Assembly (NCBI RefSeq): GCF_014899185.1 | Contig: NZ_CP045201.1 | Span: 728,501-792,500, forward strand | Direction of reading: 5' to 3' | Source of the DNA: Pseudooceanicola spongiae | Lineage (GTDB): Bacteria; Pseudomonadota; Alphaproteobacteria; Rhodobacterales; Rhodobacteraceae | Length of the DNA: 64,000 nt | Shown: positions 1 to 8,556 of the stretch, piece by piece | Position numbering within the stretch: position 1 is the stretch's first letter | How the letters are laid out: every line of letters starts with the position of its first letter | Notes under the pieces: model-generated | Seen by the model: the letters and a program-made list of their open reading frames with translations, nothing else | The model's database searches: none | Told to the model about the DNA's origin: nothing | Made by a program: the position numbers and the translations under genes

Positions 1-84
1 ATAGCCCTCAGCCGCGATCCGCGCCGCACGGATCAACAGGCCGGGGCGACGCAGCTGCGCCATCATCGTTTGAATATCCTGCAT
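1..84 (-). CDS. DUF6477 family protein, N-terminal fragment
   Basis: The first 28 codons of a minus-strand gene run off the left edge of the window. The protein begins MQDIQTMMAQLRRPGLLIRA and continues into an AARIAAEGY segment. This resembles the start of the short DUF6477 proteins that I recall from Rhodobacteraceae; their function is unknown. It is divergent from the DUF6456 gene to its right, a pairing I recall from related genomes. Family assignment rests on this N-terminus only. Confidence 0.6.
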   Translation of the reverse strand, partial: MQDIQTMMAQLRRPGLLIRAARIAAEGY

Positions 85-270
85 CGTCGTTTCCTTCGGG
101 TTTCCCAGGTTGCAAAGAGCGGCAAATCCCCCGGCAGCAGCGCCACGAAACTTGCCCAGACCCCATCAGGATCTCACGCTACTCAACGCTGGCGCGTGTT
201 GCGTGTGTCTTTGCGCGGCGAACGGTCCCTCAAGAATAGTTTATCATTTGGAAACAATGGTTGTGCTGAG

Positions 271-285
271 GGTTAATAGTTAACC
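271..285. promoter_or_regulatory. Perfect inverted repeat in the divergent DUF6477/DUF6456 intergenic region
   Basis: GGTTAA and TTAACC are separated by TAG, and a further TTAAC follows at 297-301. The site lies between two divergent genes, so it could be an operator. The TTAA spacing is not the N7 spacing of a full CtrA box. No regulator can be named. Confidence 0.35.
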
Positions 286-321
286 TTTCGGAAACCTTAA
301 CGCCGTTTGCTGTGAGTAACT

Positions 322-1503
322 ATGGGGATAACTCTGAGCGCAAGGCATGGCCACCTCGTGATCGACCAGATTCACACACTCGACGCCCGGCCTGACCGAC
401 AGGCGGGGCAGGTTGCGGACATGCCGTCCTGGCTGCCCGAGGCCGTGCGCCACTACATCGCCCATATCGAAAACGGCATCACCATCCGCCAACTGGCGCG
501 CGACGCGGGCTGCCACGCCTCGACTGTGCTCCGTCAGATCCGGCGGTACGAAACCCTGCGCGATGATCCTCTGATGGACGCCGCGCTCAGCCGGTTTGGC
601 CGGCACGGCGAAGCTGCCCTTCGCCGGGAAAACCAACAGGAGCATGACGCTATGAAACCCACTGGCTCGACCGAATTCCACCCGCCGCTCACCGAAGCCC
701 GCCTCAACCGCGATGCCCTGCCGGTGCTGCGCCAGCTGTCGCACCCCGGCACCGTGCTGGCTGTGGCGCAGGATATGGACAAGGCCGTGGTCGTGCGCGA
801 CCGCATCGACGGCTCGCCCGATCGGCTCGACGTGATCAACCGTGACCTTGCCGAGGCGATGGCGCTGAAGGACTGGATCGCTTGCAAAAGCACGGGCCGG
901 GTGTCGCGCTACACCATTACTCCCGCTGGAAGAACCTCTCTCAACCTGTTGATTGCACGCTCTGAAAATGCCGCACGCGGTTTCGCGGAAGGCATGGCGA
1001 GCTTTGAGATGCGTGGCGCCCAATCCGCCCTGTCACTGGACGAGAGTGAGGAGGACACCCCCCGCAGCCGTGGCTTTGTCAACGACACGCCTGTCGCCGC
1101 GCTGGCCCGTCGGCGTGATCGCGATGGCTCGCCGTTCCTCAAGCCGGAACACGTCCGCGCCGGGGAACGTCTGCGCGAGGATTTCGAGCTGTCGCAAATG
1201 GGCGTTCAGGTCGCCCAGAACTGGGATCACTTCCTGACCGCCGGTGTCAGCAGCGGCGCGCGCAAGGGCACGGCCCGTGGCCCCGAGGCCGCCCGTGATC
1301 GCGTCGCCGCCGCTCTGGCCGAGCTCGGACCCGGCCTCAGCGATGTCGCTCTGCGCTGCTGCTGCCACCTTGAGGGGTTGGAGACGGCAGAGCGCAAGAT
1401 GGGTTGGTCGGCGCGCTCGGGCAAGATCGTGCTGCGCATCGCCCTGCAGCGGCTGCATGGCCACTACAGCACCTTGCCCCGCGACAGCGGCCTCATGGGC
1501 TGA
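322..1503 (+). CDS. DUF6456 domain-containing protein, probable DNA-binding protein
   Basis: The protein has 393 residues from this start. Near the N-terminus it has a helix-turn-helix-like segment (ITIRQLARDAGCHASTVLRQ) typical of DNA binding. The C-terminal part (GERLREDFELSQMG through VALRCCCHLEGLETAERKMGWSARSGK, quoted in pieces) matches the DUF6456 domain as I remember it. The middle, about residues 240-265, is polar and variable. No ribosome binding site clearly decides the start; an in-frame ATG at 421 (MPSWLPEAVRHY) gives the N-terminus more usual for the family and may be the true start. A terminator follows at 1603-1636. The role is unknown; a regulatory function is inferred. Confidence 0.75.
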   Translation: MGITLSARHGHLVIDQIHTLDARPDRQAGQVADMPSWLPEAVRHYIAHIENGITIRQLARDAGCHASTVLRQIRRYETLRDDPLMDAALSRFGRHGEAALRRENQQEHDAMKPTGSTEFHPPLTEARLNRDALPVLRQLSHPGTVLAVAQDMDKAVVVRDRIDGSPDRLDVINRDLAEAMALKDWIACKSTGRVSRYTITPAGRTSLNLLIARSENAARGFAEGMASFEMRGAQSALSLDESEEDTPRSRGFVNDTPVAALARRRDRDGSPFLKPEHVRAGERLREDFELSQMGVQVAQNWDHFLTAGVSSGARKGTARGPEAARDRVAAALAELGPGLSDVALRCCCHLEGLETAERKMGWSARSGKIVLRIALQRLHGHYSTLPRDSGLMG

Positions 1504-1602
1504 AATCAGGACAATTTGACGAAAATTGAAGCGGCTGCCCCGGCGACCTCTTGACCCGGCCATCTGCACTTCGTCCCCGTCAAAAGCCGCGCTCTCATTA
1601 AT

Positions 1603-1640
1603 AAACGGCCCGCAGGAAGATCCCTGCGGGCCGTTTCTTT
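1603..1640 (+). terminator. Intrinsic terminator after the DUF6456 gene
   Basis: A 14-bp perfect stem (1603-1616 with 1623-1636, arms AAACGGCCCGCAGG and its complement) is closed by a 6-nt loop. It is followed by a T-rich tail on the plus strand. It lies between the DUF6456 gene and the convergent katA gene and may serve both. Confidence 0.8.
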
Positions 1641-1740
1641 GTTTCCGAATTGGCGACAATGCCGCCTTTGGCTCTGAACTGCACCGAACCTACTGGCCCG
1701 GAACAGTCGATAAAACACCTCGGCATCAGACGGAACTTCG

Positions 1741-3237
1741 TCAGACCTCGACCGGCGTATCGTCAGTCACCGAGATCGCGTTCACGTCATCCTCAACGGC
1801 CTTGCGCACGCCCGCTTCGTAGTCCGGGTGCACCTTGCGCAGAACGGCGTACCACCGCTCCTTGACGGAGTCCGAGCACGGCCCCATCGCCGAGGCCATG
1901 TTGGAATGCAGACGCCCCCGTTCCTCGTCGTTCATCACCTCGGCATAAAGTGCGCGGGGCTGCACGTAATCCGCATCCGGATCGGCGGGGTCATAGCGGG
2001 CCGCATCGCCGTCGATCTTCAGCGGAGGCTCGGCCACGCTGGGATCTGCCTTGGCCGATTCGGCGTATTGGTTCGGCTCGTAATAGGCGTCGACATGGCC
2101 GGTTTTCGGCGGGAAGAACCGCATCGAGCCGTCTTTATGATAGAAATTCACATCCGCATTCTTGGCCTGGTTGGCCGGCAGCTGCTCATAATGCGTGCCC
2201 AGACGATAGCGGTGCGCATCGGCGTAGGAAAAGATCCGCCCCTGCAGCATCTTGTCCGGGCTGAAGCCGATTCCCGGCACGACGTTGGACGGGCTGTAGG
2301 CCGCATTCTCGACGTACATGAAGTAGTTCTCGGGGTTCTCGTTCATCTCGACCATGCCGACTTCGATCAGCGGATAGTCCTTGTGCGACCAGACCTTGGT
2401 CACATCGAACGGGTTGAAGGGCAGGGTGGCCGCTTCTTCCTCGGGCATGACCTGAATCATCATCTTCCATTTCGGGAAGTTGCCCTCGTCGATCGCATTA
2501 TACAGGTCTTCCTGATAGCTCTCGCGGGTTTTCCCGATCAGCGTTTCCGCTTCCTGGTTGGTATAATGCTTGTGGCCCTGCTGCACCTTGAAGTGGAACT
2601 TGACCCAGAAGCGTTCGCCCGCAGCGTTCCAGGTGCTGAAGGTGTGGCTGCCGTAGCCGTTCATGTGCATCGGGTTGGTGGGAATGCCCCGGTCGGACAT
2701 CAGGATCGTCACCTGATGCACCGATTCGGGCTGTGCGGCCCAGAAATCGAACATGGCTTCGGGGCTGCGCAGGTTGGTCACCGGGTGACGCTTCTGCGTG
2801 CGGATGAAGTCGGGGAACTTGTAGGGGTCACGCACGAAGAACACGGGCGTGTTGTTGCCAACCATATCCCAGTTGCCTTCTTCTGTGTAAAATTTGAACG
2901 AAAAACCACGCACATCGCGTTCGGCGTCCGCCGCGCCCAGCTCGCCCGCAACGGTCGACCAACGGCTCAGCACTTCGGTGGTCTTGCCGACCTCAGAGAA
3001 GATTTTTGCCCGCGAATACATCGAGATATCGTTGGTGATCGTCAGCTTGCCCTTGGCGCCCCAGCCCTTGGCATGCACGACACGCTCGGGGATACGCTCG
3101 CGGTTCTGGTGGGCCAGCTTTTCGATCAGCTGGTAATCCTGCATCAGAACCGGGCCGCGGTTGCCTGCGGTCAGGGAATGTTCGTTGGTCGGCATCGGCG
3201 CGCCGGCTGTCGTCGTCAGTCGCTTCTGGTCAGTCAT
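1741..3237 (-). CDS. katA: Catalase (monofunctional heme catalase)
   Basis: This 498-residue enzyme converts hydrogen peroxide to water and oxygen, and its length fits small-subunit catalases. Family marks include the N-terminal LTTTAGAPM, the distal-histidine segment [23 protein letters not shown], and the proximal heme-tyrosine region [14 protein letters not shown]. The start at 3237 (MTDQKRLTT) is preceded by a strong GGAGGAAG ribosome binding site, so a longer open frame to 3297 is not used. No signal peptide is visible, so it should be cytosolic. It is divergent from oxyR and therefore a likely OxyR target. Confidence 0.95.
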   Translation of the reverse strand: MTDQKRLTTTAGAPMPTNEHSLTAGNRGPVLMQDYQLIEKLAHQNRERIPERVVHAKGWGAKGKLTITNDISMYSRAKIFSEVGKTTEVLSRWSTVAGELGAADAERDVRGFSFKFYTEEGNWDMVGNNTPVFFVRDPYKFPDFIRTQKRHPVTNLRSPEAMFDFWAAQPESVHQVTILMSDRGIPTNPMHMNGYGSHTFSTWNAAGERFWVKFHFKVQQGHKHYTNQEAETLIGKTRESYQEDLYNAIDEGNFPKWKMMIQVMPEEEAATLPFNPFDVTKVWSHKDYPLIEVGMVEMNENPENYFMYVENAAYSPSNVVPGIGFSPDKMLQGRIFSYADAHRYRLGTHYEQLPANQAKNADVNFYHKDGSMRFFPPKTGHVDAYYEPNQYAESAKADPSVAEPPLKIDGDAARYDPADPDADYVQPRALYAEVMNDEERGRLHSNMASAMGPCSDSVKERWYAVLRKVHPDYEAGVRKAVEDDVNAISVTDDTPVEV

Positions 3238-3318
3238 GAGTGGCTTCCTCCAAGGCTTTGCTGAGTCAGTATGTAGGTAAAAGACCATAAGAACCAATTG
3301 CAGTTTCTAAGACTTTCG

Positions 3319-3333
3319 ATAACCTATACTTAT
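3319..3333. promoter_or_regulatory. Candidate OxyR/LysR binding half-site pair between katA and oxyR
   Basis: ATAA-N7-TTAT at 3319-3333 has the 4-7-4 geometry of an OxyR half-operator (ATAG-N7-CTAT). It overlaps the oxyR start codon, which would suit autoregulation. A second good half-operator at the expected spacing is not clear, so the assignment is tentative. Confidence 0.35.
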
Positions 3334-4252
3334 GGCAGTGACCCTCAGACAGCTCAGCTACTTTAAATCGCTTGCCCAACAGCGCAATTTCGGTCGCGCG
3401 GCGGAGGCTGTGCATGTCTCGCAACCCGCGCTTTCCGTTCAAATTCGCGAGATGGAGCAGACTCTGGGCGCGCCTCTGGTCGAGCGGCGCAGCCGCGATG
3501 TGGTGCTCACCCCCTTTGGCCGATCGGTGCTGGCGCAGGCCGAAAAGGTCCTGTCCGAGATGCAGGTGCTGAGCGAGATTGCCCGTTGGAACAAGGGCCT
3601 GTCGGGCGAACTTCGCCTTGGTCTGATCCCGACAATTGCGCCCTATCTGCTGCCCGCCGCACTGGCCGCGATCCGCCAGCGTGACATCGGCCTCAACGTG
3701 CAGGTCCAGGAAGGCAAGACGGCCCGCCTGATCGAGGATCTGCGCGCCGGGCGTCTGGATGCGGCCGTCGTCGCCCTGCCGCTTGAGACGAGCGAGGATC
3801 TGATCAGCCGCACCCTGTTTGAGGATCGCTTTCTGCTCGCCGGATCTGCCGCGCGTCTGGCAGCTTTGGGCGAGCGGCGCGAGAGCCTGCGTCCCGATCA
3901 TATTGGCCCCGAACAGCTGATGCTGCTTGAGGAGGGCCATTGCCTGACCGATCAGGCGCTTGAGGTCTGCGGCCGCGGGCGTGGGCACGCCCAGATCAAC
4001 ATGGGCGCCTCGTCTCTGGCGACTCTGTCGCGCCTCGTCGCGGCGGGGTTTGGCCTGACGCTGCTGCCCGAACTGGCGCTGGCCAGCGAAGGGCAGGGCC
4101 TGTCGCTGCGCCGCTTCTCCGCGCCCGAACCCTCGCGCCAGATCGCTCTGGTGCGCCGCGCTTCCAGTCCCGATGACGGCTGGTTTCGCGCCCTCGCCAC
4201 CATCCTGTCGGACGCCGGAACCGATCTGGTGGGCGCGACACGGCCCGACTGA
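3332..4252 (+). CDS. oxyR: Hydrogen peroxide-sensing LysR-type regulator OxyR
   Basis: This 306-residue LysR-family regulator has an N-terminal winged HTH (LRQLSYFKSLAQQRNFGRAA, then VSQPALSVQIREMEQ). The C-terminal sensor domain carries Cys204 and Cys213 within EEGHCLTDQALEVC. The nine-residue spacing and sequence match the redox cysteines of E. coli OxyR (Cys199/Cys208). Divergent katA is the obvious target, and a peroxiredoxin gene lies downstream. No Shine-Dalgarno sequence is visible before the ATG, so the message may be leaderless or weakly translated. Confidence 0.93.
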   Translation: MAVTLRQLSYFKSLAQQRNFGRAAEAVHVSQPALSVQIREMEQTLGAPLVERRSRDVVLTPFGRSVLAQAEKVLSEMQVLSEIARWNKGLSGELRLGLIPTIAPYLLPAALAAIRQRDIGLNVQVQEGKTARLIEDLRAGRLDAAVVALPLETSEDLISRTLFEDRFLLAGSAARLAALGERRESLRPDHIGPEQLMLLEEGHCLTDQALEVCGRGRGHAQINMGASSLATLSRLVAAGFGLTLLPELALASEGQGLSLRRFSAPEPSRQIALVRRASSPDDGWFRALATILSDAGTDLVGATRPD

Positions 4253-4265
4253 AATCAGCGATTTC

Positions 4266-4304
4266 GCACCGTTCGGATACCGTTCAGATACCGACGGGAT
4301 ACCG
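4266..4304 (-). repeat. Dispersed 11-bp-periodic repeat, copy 1 (minus orientation)
   Basis: ATACCG occurs at 4277, 4288 and 4299 and GCACCG at 4266, each exactly 11 bp apart. Read on the minus strand this is three CGGTAT units followed by CGGTGC and GAAATCGC. It lies 13 bp after the oxyR stop codon. The same arrangement recurs at 21566-21604 and 33336-33374. Confidence 0.75.
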
Positions 4305-4364
4305 ACATCGAAATCCGGCGATATCAGAGCTTTGCCGCCCCATGCTCAGCCGGTCCCGACAACG

Positions 4365-4393
4365 AAAAAGGCCCGGAGACATCCCCGGGCCTT
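4365..4393 (-). terminator. Terminator after the peroxiredoxin gene
   Basis: A 9-bp stem (4368-4376 with 4385-4393, AAGGCCCGG and its complement) precedes a run of five T on the minus strand. This fits termination of the peroxiredoxin transcript. Plus-strand reading lacks a T tract, so termination of oxyR here would be weaker. Confidence 0.65.
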
Positions 4394-4447
4394 CGCATCT
4401 GTTTCAGGGTCTGCCGCGCCTTGGCGCCGGGCAAACCGACCTCGAGA

Positions 4448-4993
4448 TCAGGCCGCCGCTTCTTTGGCGCCTTCGAGGTATTTGATCAGGTTTTCCGGGC
4501 TCGACTCGCCATAGGGGTCTTCGCTGTGGTTGTCGCAGATGCCGGGCTCTTCGAACCACTGCTCGACAACACCGTCATTGATGACAGCGGCATACCGCCA
4601 GGAACGCAGACCGAAGCCGAGGTTATCCTTGCGCACCAGCATACCGACGCGACGGGTGAATTCGCCCGACCCGTCCGGAATAACTTTCACGTTTTCAATG
4701 CCTTGCGCTTTGGCCCACTGGTTCATCACAAAGCTGTCGTTGACCGACATGCAATAGATTTCCTCGATCCCCAGGTCTTTGAATGTCTCGAAGTTGTTCT
4801 CGAAACCGGGCAGCTGGTAGGTCGAGCAGGTGGGGGTGAAGGCACCGGGCAGCGAGAACAGGATGACGCGCTTGCCGGCGAAATAGTCGGCGGTGGTCAT
4901 GTCCTGCCAGCGGAACGGGTTCGTGCCGCCGATGCTCTCGTCGCGAACGCGGGTGCGGAAGGTCAGGTCGGGAAGCTTGGAACCGGCTTGCAT
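4448..4993 (-). CDS. Peroxiredoxin, Prx5-type
   Basis: This 181-residue thiol peroxidase reduces hydrogen and organic peroxides. The catalytic motif is visible in LPGAFTPTCSTYQLPGF, where the peroxidatic Cys follows PGAFTPT. The preceding ADYFAGKRVILFSLPG and the later FGLRSWRYAAVINDGVV are typical of the Prx5/AHP1 subgroup. A GAGGAT ribosome binding site precedes the ATG. No signal peptide is present. Its position next to katA-oxyR suggests a shared peroxide-defence role, but no clear OxyR box was found in its upstream region. Confidence 0.9.
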   Translation of the reverse strand: MQAGSKLPDLTFRTRVRDESIGGTNPFRWQDMTTADYFAGKRVILFSLPGAFTPTCSTYQLPGFENNFETFKDLGIEEIYCMSVNDSFVMNQWAKAQGIENVKVIPDGSGEFTRRVGMLVRKDNLGFGLRSWRYAAVINDGVVEQWFEEPGICDNHSEDPYGESSPENLIKYLEGAKEAAA

Positions 4994-5252
4994 GGCTATA
5001 TCCTCGAAAGTTCATGAAAAGACTCGACGGTTTTCTAGAATTGTTCCAAAAACGGTGCAAGGTCGTTTCCGCGCTGCGGCATGGTTAATTGGTGCTTGAA
5101 GCCAGATTTCGCCCCTATATACAGCAATTTGGCGCATGTCTTTCTGCAGGTGCATAACGGGTTTGCGCCCCACGCAACCCTGTCATGCGGAACTGGCCCT
5201 TCACCTCACCTGTGGCTATGATAGGCCAACTTCCGATAGGAAAGGCCCTGAT

Positions 5253-6203
5253 ATGCGCGACCTGAAGATCCCCGACCAGCGTCACCCCGAAAAGGCGCAC
5301 CGTCCGGACAACGCCCAGCCGAAAAAGCCAGACTGGATCCGTGTAAAGGCACCCACCTCGAAGGAATACGCCGAGACCCGCAAGATCATGCGCGACAACC
5401 GCCTGGTCACCGTCTGCGAGGAAGCCGGCTGTCCCAATGTGGGTGAGTGCTGGAGCCAGGGTCACGCCACCATGATGATCATGGGCGACATCTGTACCCG
5501 CGGCTGCACCTTCTGCAACATTGCCACCGGCCGCCCCGAGACGCTGGATGCGTTCGAACCTGGCCGTGTGGCCCATGCCGTTGAAAAGCTTGGGCTTAAG
5601 CACGTCGTCATCACCTCCGTTGATCGCGATGACCTCAAGGATGGTGGTGCCGACCACTTCGCCCAGACGATCCGTGCCATCCGCCACCGCAGCCCCGACA
5701 CCACGATCGAGATCCTGACGCCGGACTTTCTGAAGTGTGATCCGTCGGTGCTGGAAACGGTTGTTGAGGCGAAGCCTGACGTCTTCAACCACAACCTCGA
5801 AACCGTGCCGGGCCTCTATCCCGAGGTCCGTCCCGGTGCCCGCTACTTCCATTCCCTGCGCCTGTTGCAGCGGGTGAAGGAGCTGGACCCGACGATCTTC
5901 ACCAAATCTGGCATCATGGTCGGTTTGGGGGAGGAGCGTCCTCAGGTGATGCAGGTCATGGACGACATGCGCGCCGCCGACATCGATTTCCTGACGGTCG
6001 GCCAGTACCTGCAACCGACGCCGAAGCACCATGCGGTGGCCAAGTTCATCCACCCCGATGAATTCGCGTCCTACGAAAAAGCTGCCTACGGCAAGGGCTT
6101 CCTGATGGTCTCAGCGACGCCGCTGACCCGCTCAAGCTATCATGCGGGGGATGACTTTGCCCGGCTGCGCACTGCCCGTCTCAAGAAACTCGGACAGGCC
6201 TAA
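5253..6203 (+). CDS. lipA: Lipoyl synthase
   Basis: This 316-residue radical SAM enzyme inserts two sulfurs into octanoyl groups on lipoyl domains. Both iron-sulfur cluster motifs are present: an auxiliary-cluster segment [12 protein letters not shown] and the SAM-cluster CTRGCTFC. The segment [15 protein letters not shown] and the C-terminal RSSYHAG are also characteristic; the RSSYHA serine is an auxiliary-cluster ligand in the family. The start at 5253 follows AGGAAAGG. The open frame extends upstream without family similarity, so the shorter start is preferred. A strong terminator follows. Confidence 0.96.
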   Translation: MRDLKIPDQRHPEKAHRPDNAQPKKPDWIRVKAPTSKEYAETRKIMRDNRLVTVCEEAGCPNVGECWSQGHATMMIMGDICTRGCTFCNIATGRPETLDAFEPGRVAHAVEKLGLKHVVITSVDRDDLKDGGADHFAQTIRAIRHRSPDTTIEILTPDFLKCDPSVLETVVEAKPDVFNHNLETVPGLYPEVRPGARYFHSLRLLQRVKELDPTIFTKSGIMVGLGEERPQVMQVMDDMRAADIDFLTVGQYLQPTPKHHAVAKFIHPDEFASYEKAAYGKGFLMVSATPLTRSSYHAGDDFARLRTARLKKLGQA

Positions 6204-6221
6204 GGTTCTGTCACTAAAATG

Positions 6222-6261
6222 AAAAAGGCCGCGGCGCACCTTCGTGCCCGCGGCCTTTTTT
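6222..6261. terminator. Bidirectional terminator between lipA and a cytochrome c gene
   Basis: A 13-bp perfect stem (6222-6234 with 6248-6260, core GGCCGCGG) is flanked by A5 on the left and T6 on the right. It can therefore terminate convergent lipA and the minus-strand cytochrome gene. A minor inner GCAC/GTGC stem extends it. Confidence 0.9.
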
Positions 6262-6278
6262 GTCACTGCAGCGATGCG

Positions 6279-7175
6279 CTAGTTCGCTGAAACCGCCGGA
6301 ACAGCCTTCACATAAGCCGCAATCGCCGCACGATCCTCATCGGTGAGGTGGGCGATATTACCGACCACATCCGCCATCTCTCCGCCGACGACGTCGAAGT
6401 CCGGGGTGAAGCCTGACTTGAGGTATTCGGCAATCTCCGATTCGGACCAGGACAGCCCGCCAGAGGTGATATTGGGAATGCTGCCCTCGCCCGACGGGTT
6501 CGGTGCACCACCGAGCCAGCGCGCCGTATCCAGTCCGCCGATGGCATTGCGCGGCGTGTGACACTCCGCACAGTGTCCGAGGCCCTCAACAAGATAACGA
6601 CCGCGCTCCAGCTGCGCCGAGGATGCCTCGTCCAGTACCCAATCGTCGTTCAGGAACAACAGCTTCCATCCGCCAAGTGCGCGACGGATGTTGAAGGGAA
6701 ATCCGATTTCATGGGGCTTGCTGGGCGTCGCATCGGCCGGCAGAGTCTGCATAAAGGCGTAGAGATCTGCGATGTCCTGCAGGCTGGCATGGGTGTAGGT
6801 GGTATAGGGAAACGCCGGATAGAGGTGCTGGCCGTCAGGCGAGACCCCCCGTTTCATAGCATTGGCCAGATCCTGCGCGGTCCAGCCGCCGATGCCATGT
6901 TCGACGTCGGGCGAGATGTTCGGCGCATAGAATGTCCCGAAATCGGAGGTCAGGGCCCGCCCGCCTGCCAGCACAAGCATCGCATCTTCCGCCGCATCGG
7001 GTGCCGCGTGGCAGGACGCGCAGCCAGCAGCGTAGAAGATGGTTTCCCCCTTCGCTGCGGTCCCTGTTATCCCCGCCATCGCGTCAGCAGGCAGGGTTTT
7101 CGGTGCGGTGATCCACCAGGCAAACCCAGCACCGACAATGATTAGAATGCATATTGATATCAGTATTTTACGCAA
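6279..7175 (-). CDS. Membrane-anchored diheme cytochrome c
   Basis: The protein has 298 residues with an N-terminal hydrophobic segment (KILISICILIIVGAGFAWW) that is probably an uncleaved anchor or signal. Two c-type heme motifs follow, CASCH near residue 53 and CAECH near residue 200, in two cytochrome c domains facing the periplasm. It resembles the diheme cytochrome subunits of dehydrogenases, but no dehydrogenase gene is adjacent, so its partner is unknown. The only start that keeps the signal is a TTG at 7175: an in-frame stop lies just upstream and the next ATG would remove the signal. TTG initiation suggests low expression. Confidence 0.85.
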   Translation of the reverse strand: MRKILISICILIIVGAGFAWWITAPKTLPADAMAGITGTAAKGETIFYAAGCASCHAAPDAAEDAMLVLAGGRALTSDFGTFYAPNISPDVEHGIGGWTAQDLANAMKRGVSPDGQHLYPAFPYTTYTHASLQDIADLYAFMQTLPADATPSKPHEIGFPFNIRRALGGWKLLFLNDDWVLDEASSAQLERGRYLVEGLGHCAECHTPRNAIGGLDTARWLGGAPNPSGEGSIPNITSGGLSWSESEIAEYLKSGFTPDFDVVGGEMADVVGNIAHLTDEDRAAIAAYVKAVPAVSAN

Positions 7176-7308
7176 GGAAGCTCACTTTCTGCCTTAAGTC
7201 GATCTCTGGAATGTTCTATCTGCATTCGGCAGCTGCAACAGGCCTTTTGCCGAAGCGTCAGGCATAGGGTAGCAGAGGCATTCCGTCCCCGTCCTGACGA
7301 ATTCGTGA

Positions 7309-7485
7309 TCACCTGTTCAGGTTTCGCACACTGTTCGGGCGCAAACCCTCGGGAAAGCCGAACATTTTCTCCGCCCCCCAGATCGCAAGGCAAGCCACGA
7401 CAACGGCCACCACGAGTATCACGCGGCCTTGGGACGGAGGATGGCGCAGCCATCGCACCGCCCGCAAAAACCACATCGGGTTCAT
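7309..7485 (-). CDS. Small single-pass membrane protein coupled to hpt
   Basis: This 58-residue protein begins [20 protein letters not shown] and has one hydrophobic helix ([15 protein letters not shown]) followed by a polar tail. Its ATG overlaps the hpt stop codon as ATGA, which suggests translational coupling. I recall similar small proteins downstream of hpt in Rhodobacteraceae, with no known function. A longer open frame to 7530 lies inside hpt and is not preferred. Confidence 0.65.
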   Translation of the reverse strand: MNPMWFLRAVRWLRHPPSQGRVILVVAVVVACLAIWGAEKMFGFPEGLRPNSVRNLNR

Positions 7486-8024
7486 TCGGTGAACCGGACC
7501 TTGCCGATGAAAGGCAGGTTGCGATTGCACTGCGCATAATCGATTCCATAGCCCACAACGAACTCGTCCGGGATCTCGAAGCCGATCAGGTCAGCGCGGA
7601 AATCCACCTCACGCCGGGACGGTTTGTCGAGCAGAGCTATGGTCTGTAACCGTTTGGGAAGACGGGATTTCAGCAGGCTCACCACGTGGCTGAGGGTATA
7701 GCCGGTGTCGACGATATCTTCGACCACCAGAACATTTCGTCCACCGATCTCGCCGCGCAGATCCTTGAGAATCCGCACCTCACGGCTGCTTTCCATGGCA
7801 TTGCCGTAGGAGGAGGCCTCAAGAAAATCGACCTCGACATCCCGGTCGCTGAGTTCGCGCACAAGATCGGCAATGAACACGAAGGAACCGCGCAGCAATC
7901 CGACCACCACCAGCCGTTCATTGCTGGGAAAGGTTTTACGGATCTCCCGGCAGAGGGCTTCTATTCTTGCAGCAATCTCCTTGGCTGAGATCATTTCGTC
8001 GATGACATAAGGACGCGAGGTCAT
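7482..8024 (-). CDS. hpt: Hypoxanthine phosphoribosyltransferase
   Basis: This 180-residue purine salvage enzyme converts hypoxanthine (and usually guanine) plus PRPP to the nucleotide. It carries the PRPP-binding motif [14 protein letters not shown] and the loop segments [11 protein letters not shown] and LEASSYG. The start at 8024 ([11 protein letters not shown]) follows AGGGGAAAG. Its stop overlaps the start of the small membrane protein gene. Confidence 0.93.
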   Translation of the reverse strand: MTSRPYVIDEMISAKEIAARIEALCREIRKTFPSNERLVVVGLLRGSFVFIADLVRELSDRDVEVDFLEASSYGNAMESSREVRILKDLRGEIGGRNVLVVEDIVDTGYTLSHVVSLLKSRLPKRLQTIALLDKPSRREVDFRADLIGFEIPDEFVVGYGIDYAQCNRNLPFIGKVRFTE

Positions 8025-8105
8025 GCTTTCCCCTTGAATATACTCGGCCAGTGTATGACATGAAGCCCCCAAGCTAGACCACATCCAATTGCCTTCGGGA
8101 GCGAC

Positions 8106-8549
8106 ATGCCAACCCATTCAGAAACGCGGAACCTGCCCTATGGCGCGCAGCAGATGTACGATCTGGTGGCGGACGTCGGCTCTTACCCGAAATTCCTGCC
8201 GTGGTGCGCAGCGGCGCGGATTCGCGACGTGACGCCGATGGGCGATCATGAGGTGATGGAGGCGGATCTGGTGATCTCCTTCAAGGTGTTCCGCGAACGC
8301 TTTGGCAGCCGCGTCACCCTCTGGCCCGAGGCGATGAAGATCGACACCGAATACCTCGACGGGCCCTTCCGCTATATGAAGAGCACATGGGCGTTTCGCG
8401 ATGTAGAAGGGGGCTGCGAGGTCGACTTTTTCGTCGACTTCGAATTCAAGAATGCCGTGCTGCGCAGCATTATCGGCGTCGTTTTCAATGAAGCGATGCA
8501 GCGCATCGTGCGCGCCTTTGAACGCCGCGCGGCCGAGCTTTACAGCTAA
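8106..8549 (+). CDS. COQ10/RatA-like START-domain protein (SRPBCC)
   Basis: This 147-residue single-domain protein matches the COQ10/RatA family: [20 protein letters not shown], then [10 protein letters not shown], and a C-terminal [18 protein letters not shown]. Family members bind ubiquinone and help its delivery to respiratory complexes. The RatA toxin name found in many annotations comes from an E. coli relative and need not apply. GGGAG precedes the ATG. The gene is divergent from hpt and its end is 7 bp from that of the convergent pncC-like gene. Confidence 0.88.
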   Translation: MPTHSETRNLPYGAQQMYDLVADVGSYPKFLPWCAAARIRDVTPMGDHEVMEADLVISFKVFRERFGSRVTLWPEAMKIDTEYLDGPFRYMKSTWAFRDVEGGCEVDFFVDFEFKNAVLRSIIGVVFNEAMQRIVRAFERRAAELYS

Positions 8550-8556
8550 GCGCCCG

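Noticed and set aside
70..276. 68-codon open frame at the left end
   Set aside because: It overlaps the divergent intergenic region, has no ribosome binding site and no recognisable feature.
271..301. CtrA box
   Set aside because: The TTAA halves are spaced by 3 or 13 bp, not by the 7 bp of the CtrA consensus.
1828..3264. Long open frame antisense to katA (478 codons)
   Set aside because: It mirrors the catalase gene codon by codon in a GC-rich genome and has no family motif.
4266..4304. CRISPR-like array
   Set aside because: The units are 6-8 bp at 11-bp spacing, with no conserved long repeats, spacers or cas genes.
8106..8549. Toxin of a RatA/RatB toxin-antitoxin pair
   Set aside because: The sequence is a COQ10-type START protein, with no antitoxin gene beside it.
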